Positions 59,920-64,000 of a DNA stretch of 64,000 nucleotides are shown here, piece after piece. This DNA comes from Chloroflexota bacterium (GTDB lineage: Bacteria > Chloroflexota > Dehalococcoidia > UBA2247 > RBG-13-53-26), in assembly GCA_016875915.1 (NCBI GenBank), contig VGOM01000006.1, positions 23,883 to 87,882 on the forward strand, read 5' to 3'. Made by a program: the position numbers and the translations under genes. The first letter of the stretch is position 1; the number at the start of each line of letters is the position of its first letter. Below the pieces are notes generated by a model. That model worked only from the letters and a program-made list of their open reading frames with translations. It made no database searches and was not told the origin of the DNA.

Positions 59920-60074
59920 GACAGATCCGGATTCTTTCGTGGTTTCGCTGCCTACCTGATGAAGAGTATATCGGCCCGATAGGCCTGGCACAAACGGGGG
60001 ACAGAGCAGCAGAGGCAGGCAAGAACGGTCATCCCTTGCATGGGCACGGAAGGCGGCGGACGCGGAGCGGGGCT

Positions 60075-60467
60075 CTAGAGGGGAGCCCATTGCCTGGCGT
60101 CGGGGTCCCATCTCACGCCAAGCCGGGAGACATTGCGGCCTCTGGTGATGACCCCGTTGAGATCTACATCGTACGTGGCCTTGAAGCTGGCGACGTGCAG
60201 GTAGTCCCCGGCGTCGTAGGTCTGAGCACCGACGGTGCAGGTGACCTGATCCGGCCCGCCATCCCAGGCCCTGACGGCTGAGTCAAGCTGCGCTCTGCCG
60301 GCTTCGTAGAGGCAGCTGGTGATGGCGGTCTGGGCCTGGTGCACCTCCGTCCGCGCGGCCTCGAGTTCCGCCGTGTCGATGTAGTGCGCCGTGCCCCCGG
60401 ACGAGCATCCCCCAAGTGACGCGGCGAGGCCAATGACCATGAAAAAGGCTGCCGCGATTCCTTTCAT
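60075..60467 (-). CDS. Small lipoprotein
   Basis: The product is 130 residues. The lipobox LGGC (Cys21) follows a short signal. The rest contains a helix IDTAELEAARTEVHQAQTAITSCLYEAGRAQL and then a beta-rich part with ASFKATYDVDLNGVI. No family is recognised. It lies 155 bp upstream of the beta-helix protein on the same strand, and both are secreted, so joint surface function is possible. Confidence 0.75.
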   Translation of the reverse strand: MKGIAAAFFMVIGLAASLGGCSSGGTAHYIDTAELEAARTEVHQAQTAITSCLYEAGRAQLDSAVRAWDGGPDQVTCTVGAQTYDAGDYLHVASFKATYDVDLNGVITRGRNVSRLGVRWDPDARQWAPL

Positions 60468-60770
60468 CTGCCTCTTCGCCTGGTCCGGCTCTCACCACAG
60501 CGGGCTGAACCGGGAGTTCACCCCAAGCATTTTACCACCCGGAATGGACCGGAGACGAAGGAACGGCGGGGTTCTGAAGCACGGAGCAGGCATATCTACC
60601 TACTGCTACGGGGCACTCCCCGGGTAGATTCTACCTTGGACATGATCTGTCATTGGCGACTTTTCGGCAGGCTGCGACAGGTATGGCGGCGGAAGTCGAA
60701 TGGCCCCGCCCCGTGCTACTCTTGTGGCGGAAAAGAAGAAGGCCCACCGCCTGGAGAAGGAGGAACCAAA
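60468..60770. other. Intergenic region between divergent genes
   Basis: This 303-bp gap lies between the lipoprotein (minus) and the micro-membrane proteins (plus). Strong ribosome binding sites mark the downstream end, but no convincing promoter or structure was found; one open frame (60636-60920) spans it only because the micro-gene shares that frame. Confidence 0.4.
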
Positions 60771-60920
60771 ATGGAATGGGAGATCGTAACGGCAATGGCA
60801 CTGGCAGCCCCAATCATCCTTCTACCGGTGGCCTTGGTGGGGTATCTGACAGTCGGTGGCATCCATGGTGCCGTCAGAGAGGCTCGCAAGGCCGGTAGGA
60901 GGGCCCGAGCCACCGCCTAG
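60771..60920 (+). CDS. Membrane micro-protein, copy 1 (49 aa)
   Basis: From ATG 60771 the product is 49 residues: EWEIVTAMALAAPIILLPVALV forms one membrane helix, then YLTVGGIHGAVREARKAG and a basic end. GGAGAAGGAGGAACC upstream is strong. A second protein of the same plan follows 48 bp downstream. The pair share MEW..IV..M...P.ILLPVA, YL..GG and REAR. Function unknown. Confidence 0.7.
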   Translation: MEWEIVTAMALAAPIILLPVALVGYLTVGGIHGAVREARKAGRRARATA

Positions 60921-60968
60921 GGAAGTCGAAGAAGAGAGTCAGAGAGGCGAAGTGAAGGAGGCAATGAA

Positions 60969-61139
60969 ATGGAATGGCAGTTCATCGTAGCGATGGTGGT
61001 GATAATCCCGGTGATACTCCTGCCGGTGGCGTTCGTGTGGTACCTGAACCTGGGTGGGCTCATGGCCACGGTCCGCGAGGCCCGTGCCAAGAGGGCAGCG
61101 GAGAAGCGGCCGGCCACCGAGAGGGTCAGAGCCGGGTAG
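60969..61139 (+). CDS. Membrane micro-protein, copy 2 (56 aa)
   Basis: From ATG 60969 the product is 56 residues: EWQFIVAMVVIIPVILLPVAFV as one membrane helix, then YLNLGGLMATVREARAK and a charged tail. AAGGAGG lies seven bases upstream. Its similarity to copy 1 in length, first residues and REAR motif indicates tandem duplication. A strong hairpin terminator follows. Confidence 0.7.
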   Translation: MEWQFIVAMVVIIPVILLPVAFVWYLNLGGLMATVREARAKRAAEKRPATERVRAG

Positions 61140-61176
61140 CCGGGCGACAGAGAGACCACAGCGTTCCGCAAAGCCT

Positions 61177-61196
61177 GGGGCTCCGTGAGGAGCCCC
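61177..61196 (+). terminator. Hairpin after the micro-protein pair
   Basis: GGGGCTCC, loop GTGA, GGAGCCCC form an 8-bp GC-rich stem, followed by TTCGCGTTTT. It ends the micro-protein transcript before the oxidoreductase gene. Confidence 0.6.
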
Positions 61197-61338
61197 TTCG
61201 CGTTTTCCGGCGGTGCCTCCGTCTATTGCGCAGCCGGAAGCGAGGCTGTGCTCCCTCCTGTTGGCGGCTGCGGGCCGCGAAGTGGTAAAACTAGGAGAGC
61301 ACTGCTGGGGAACGCTGGTCCCGCAAGGAGGCTTGTAC

Positions 61339-62709
61339 GTGGTTGATCTGAAATACGACGTTGTGGTGATCGGTGGTGGCATGGGAGGCATGTGTGCCGG
61401 CGCACTCGCCGTCAAGGAGGGATACCGGACTCTTGTTGTGGAGAAGCGCCCCATGGTCGGGGGGAGATTCTCCACGGAGACTGTGGACGGCTTCAGGCTG
61501 ATGACTGGCGCCCCCTTCATACATCAGTCAGGATGGGTGCCCCGGATATGCAAGGAAGTCGGCGCGGAGTTCGACCGCACGCCCTGTCTGGAGGTTTTCT
61601 ACTGGGTCAATGGCCAGGAGTACAAGCTGCCGCTTCAGCACCGCATGAACGCCCTGTTTGAGATCTGCAACAGGATAGCCGCCAACAAGGCCAGGCTGGT
61701 CGGGAGCATGGTGAAAGAGATCGCCAGCCGGAAGATCATGGCCAGCATTCACACAGCCGTATCGGAGCCGGAGAAGCTCGGCTCGACGACTATCAAGGAG
61801 TGGCTCCTCCGCTACACCGACAACGAGGATGTCCACGGCATTTTCGACGCCATCTCGGTGGGTATGCTCATGGCGCACTCATACGAGATCCCGGTGTATA
61901 ACTTCTTCCACTTCATGGCCACCCAGAAGGGTTTCAACGACGTGGACCTGTCCACCTTCGGCAATCTGGCCAACATGGAGAAGCTCTCCGCTGTAGTCAA
62001 GGCCGGCGGCGATGTCTGGACCAACTCCTCGGCCAGGAAGATCATTGTCCACAAAGGCACAGCCACCGGCGTGGTCATCGACAGGGAGGGCCGGGAAGCC
62101 GAGATCCCCTGCAAGGCTGTGGTCAGCAACATCGGCGTCAGGGAGACCGTAGCTCTGGCCGGCGAGGAGAGCTTCACTGAGGAGTACCTGGCTGACATGA
62201 GGGTGAAGATGCGCCCGGCGCCGATCACCATCATCCATATTGCCAGCGAGCAGCCTCTGTGTCTGCCAGGCGGCGAGGCAGGCGCGATGCTGGTGGCCAA
62301 CGCCCGGAGGATCACCGATGCCATCCCATTGACCAATTCCTGTCCCGCCATGGCACCCAAGGGTCAGCATCTCACCTGGGCCTGCGCTACTCCGCCCTCC
62401 ACGCTGTTCCCCATAGACCCCGAAGAGGAAGAGCGTCAATGCCTGAAGGACATAGACATGATCTTACCCGACTGGCGGAGGAAGGGCGGACGGATACTCA
62501 AGATGGACATCCGCAACATCGACCACGATCTGCCCGAGGGGCGGACTTGGCTGGGGCCGGCCTACAACATGCCCCGGGAGACGCCCATCCGCAACGTCTT
62601 CAACGTTGGTGACGCCGTGTGCAGCCCCGGCATCGGCGGCACATCCGGCTGCGCAGAGGCAGCCAAGCGGGCCATCGAGACCATCAAGAAGCAGCGCTTG
62701 GTGAAGTGA
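61339..62709 (+). CDS. Phytoene-desaturase-like FAD oxidoreductase
   Basis: The product is 456 residues from GTG 61339, which has AAGGAGG upstream. The Rossmann start is VVVIGGGMGGMCAGALAVKEG with a long loop to VVEKRPMVGGRFSTE, as in phytoene desaturases and related flavoproteins. Downstream comes GGDVWTNSSARKIIV and ends with FNVGDAVCSPGIGGTSGCAEAAKRA. It acts on an unknown isoprenoid, lipid or redox substrate. The next genes (MaoC-like, acyl-CoA dehydrogenase) make a lipid or short-chain acyl pathway possible. Confidence 0.82.
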   Translation: MVDLKYDVVVIGGGMGGMCAGALAVKEGYRTLVVEKRPMVGGRFSTETVDGFRLMTGAPFIHQSGWVPRICKEVGAEFDRTPCLEVFYWVNGQEYKLPLQHRMNALFEICNRIAANKARLVGSMVKEIASRKIMASIHTAVSEPEKLGSTTIKEWLLRYTDNEDVHGIFDAISVGMLMAHSYEIPVYNFFHFMATQKGFNDVDLSTFGNLANMEKLSAVVKAGGDVWTNSSARKIIVHKGTATGVVIDREGREAEIPCKAVVSNIGVRETVALAGEESFTEEYLADMRVKMRPAPITIIHIASEQPLCLPGGEAGAMLVANARRITDAIPLTNSCPAMAPKGQHLTWACATPPSTLFPIDPEEEERQCLKDIDMILPDWRRKGGRILKMDIRNIDHDLPEGRTWLGPAYNMPRETPIRNVFNVGDAVCSPGIGGTSGCAEAAKRAIETIKKQRLVK

Positions 62710-62937
62710 CTCCGCCGGGACCGCCAGCCCCGGTCTGAGGCATGCGTAGGCGGTTGCCTCCGGCTTGCGCCGTCAGTCTGGCAGGGGATAGAATCTCCCT
62801 AGTGGTCAATGAGCAGGCTCCGAGCCCCTCGGGGGACTCGCCAGCGGGGTGGCCGAGCCGCAGGGCCATCAGACCACTCCGGTTGCAGGGGCTTGCCCTT
62901 CGAAGATGGACCGCCAACAGACCCGGCAAGGAGTCTC

Positions 62938-63381
62938 ATGAAGTACTTCGAGGATTTCCAGGTTGGTGAGACCATAGCCACCAGAGGCAGGACCATCACC
63001 GAGACCGACATCGTTGCCTTCGCCGCCCTCACCGGGGACTGGTACCCGCTGCATTGCGACGTTGAGTATGCCAGGAAGGGCCCATTCGGGGAGAGGATCG
63101 CCCACGGTCTGCTCGTTCTATCGGTGGCCAATGGACTCCTGCCTCTCTATGACATGGCCATAATCGCTTTCTATGGGATGGACAAGGTAAGGTTCACCGC
63201 CCCAACCAAGATCGGCGATACCATACACGTGGAGCTTGAGGTCACTGAGAAGCAGGACAAGGGAGATCTGGGAGGAGTGGTGACCCTCAGGCAGTCAGTC
63301 AAGAACCAGAAGGGGGAGGCCGTGGCGAACTCGATGCTGAAGGCCTTCATTGCCGCCAGGCCGAAGCCGGAGCACGCATAG
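62938..63381 (+). CDS. MaoC-like dehydratase/thioesterase-fold protein
   Basis: The product is 147 residues of the hot-dog fold: YFEDFQVGETI, TETDIVAFAALTGDWYPLHCDVEYARKGPFGERIAHGLLVLS with a His/Asp pair, and TAPTKIGDTIHVELEV. Enoyl-CoA hydratases of this type hydrate short acyl-CoAs. ATG 62938 has AAGGAG four bases upstream; the frame from 62809 is not supported. It precedes the acyl-CoA dehydrogenase gene by about 120 bp. Confidence 0.87.
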   Translation: MKYFEDFQVGETIATRGRTITETDIVAFAALTGDWYPLHCDVEYARKGPFGERIAHGLLVLSVANGLLPLYDMAIIAFYGMDKVRFTAPTKIGDTIHVELEVTEKQDKGDLGGVVTLRQSVKNQKGEAVANSMLKAFIAARPKPEHA

Positions 63382-63503
63382 AGAAGATGGACCACATCCG
63401 CGGATCCGTCACACCCTCGATGCATGGTTGGTCGGCCTCAACTGCCACGGCGGCAGGCACCCGGTGACGGAAGGATAGCCACCTCGAAGCAGGGAGGAGC
63501 AGG

Positions 63504-64000
63504 ATGGACTTCAGGTTCTCCGCCGAAGAAGAAGCCTTCCGAACAGAAGTGAAGGAGTGGCTCCAGAGGGAGATCCCGCCCAGATGGGCGGAGCTCGACC
63601 CTGGTCTGTGGGAGGAGACGGACGAGTCGTGGGCTCTGCTGCGCCAGTTTCAGCGCAAACTGGCACAGAAGGGATGGCTGGCCCCCGCCTATCCGAAGCA
63701 GTACGGCGGCTCAGAGATGGGCCACATCAGGCGGCTCATCCTTGCCGAGGAGTTGTACTACCACCGTGCCCCGGTAGGCATCGAGTGGGAGATATCGGTC
63801 AACTGGGTCGGCGGTGCCGTTCTGCTCTTCGGCACCGAGATGCAGAAGAAGAAGTACCTCACCGAGGTAGCCAGGGGCGAATCCTCCTTCTGCCTCGGGT
63901 ACAGCGAGCCCAACTCCGGCTCGGACCTGGCTTCGATTCAGACCAGGGCTGTCGAGGATGGCGATAGCTGGGTCATCAACGGGCAGAAGACTTGGTGCAG
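63504..64000 (+). CDS. Acyl-CoA dehydrogenase, N-terminal part (cut by window end)
   Basis: 165 codons are visible from ATG 63504, with GGGAGGAGCAGG upstream. The N-terminal alpha domain (FRTEVKEWLQREIPPRWAELDPG) and the start of the beta domain (AYPKQYGGSEMGHIRRLILAEELYYHRAPVGIEWE, GYSEPNSGSDLA) match acyl-CoA dehydrogenases. The Thr/Ser FAD loop and the catalytic base lie outside the window. A MaoC-like protein before it makes an acyl-CoA degradation cluster likely. Confidence 0.92.
   Translation, partial: MDFRFSAEEEAFRTEVKEWLQREIPPRWAELDPGLWEETDESWALLRQFQRKLAQKGWLAPAYPKQYGGSEMGHIRRLILAEELYYHRAPVGIEWEISVNWVGGAVLLFGTEMQKKKYLTEVARGESSFCLGYSEPNSGSDLASIQTRAVEDGDSWVINGQKTWC

Overview
The window looks like core chromosome of a GC-rich bacterium, most likely a member of the Chloroflexota and probably class Dehalococcoidia. 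Three things suggest this. The 16S rRNA gene stands alone with no 23S or 5S gene behind it. A folate cluster uses a 6-pyruvoyltetrahydropterin synthase paralog with an active-site Cys-Glu pair, a trait described for folB-less Chloroflexi. Promoters are ordinary sigma-70 type (TTGACA, 17-18 bp, TATNNT) and Shine-Dalgarno sites are strong. I see no prophage, insertion sequence, integrase or CRISPR array. The taxonomic call is an inference and has not been searched.

Layout. 0-13 kb: partial DEAD-box helicase, PAS/HD-GYP protein, GNAT acetyltransferase, a repeat-built lipoprotein, small SHOCT and YHS proteins, an MscS-like channel with its wHTH partner, an H+-pyrophosphatase, an ArsB/NhaD-type transporter, and small-enzyme genes (EthD, cupin, AlkD-like, YdeI). 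13-23.5 kb: a four-gene DNA-end-processing block on the minus strand (SbcD-like, SbcC/Rad50-like, AddB-like, AddA-like). 23.6-27 kb: nucleotidyltransferase-fold protein, LiaF-like protein, zinc-ribbon protein, DUF5661 protein, epoxide-hydrolase-like enzyme. 27-29 kb: tRNA-Ile and 16S rRNA with a processing stem and separate promoters. 29-38 kb: Fe-S flavoprotein, Old Yellow Enzyme-type reductase, a 34-residue histone-H1-like peptide, a candidate small RNA, an autoregulated-looking MarR gene, VOC protein, tRNA-Glu, argC, nth, a phosphatase and two desulforedoxin-like mini-proteins. 38-42.5 kb: folP-folK-PTPS, Trm112-like protein, gamma carbonic anhydrase, amidohydrolase and thpR.

42.5-50 kb is the most coherent region and is a nearly complete selenium module. 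yedE, a TusA/YedF protein, a cysteine desulfurase, a DUF3343 protein, selD and selB run on the minus strand, with selA divergent. selD is itself a selenoprotein gene: an in-frame UGA at codon 18 is followed at the right distance by a SECIS-like hairpin, so a standard ORF call loses the N-terminus. YedE probably imports or handles a selenium species, and the desulfurase, TusA-like and DUF3343 proteins may carry it. SelD makes selenophosphate, SelA charges tRNA-Sec and SelB delivers it. tRNA-Sec (selC) was not found here.

50-64 kb is looser: small zinc and membrane proteins, a structured leader ending in an intrinsic terminator, a second MscS-like paralog, a compact candidate small RNA near 55.7 kb, a large secreted beta-helix/PKD protein, a tandem pair of membrane micro-proteins, and a start of acyl-CoA/lipid-type genes (phytoene-desaturase-like oxidoreductase, MaoC-like protein, truncated acyl-CoA dehydrogenase). 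Several real genes are shorter than 60 codons and were read directly from the DNA.
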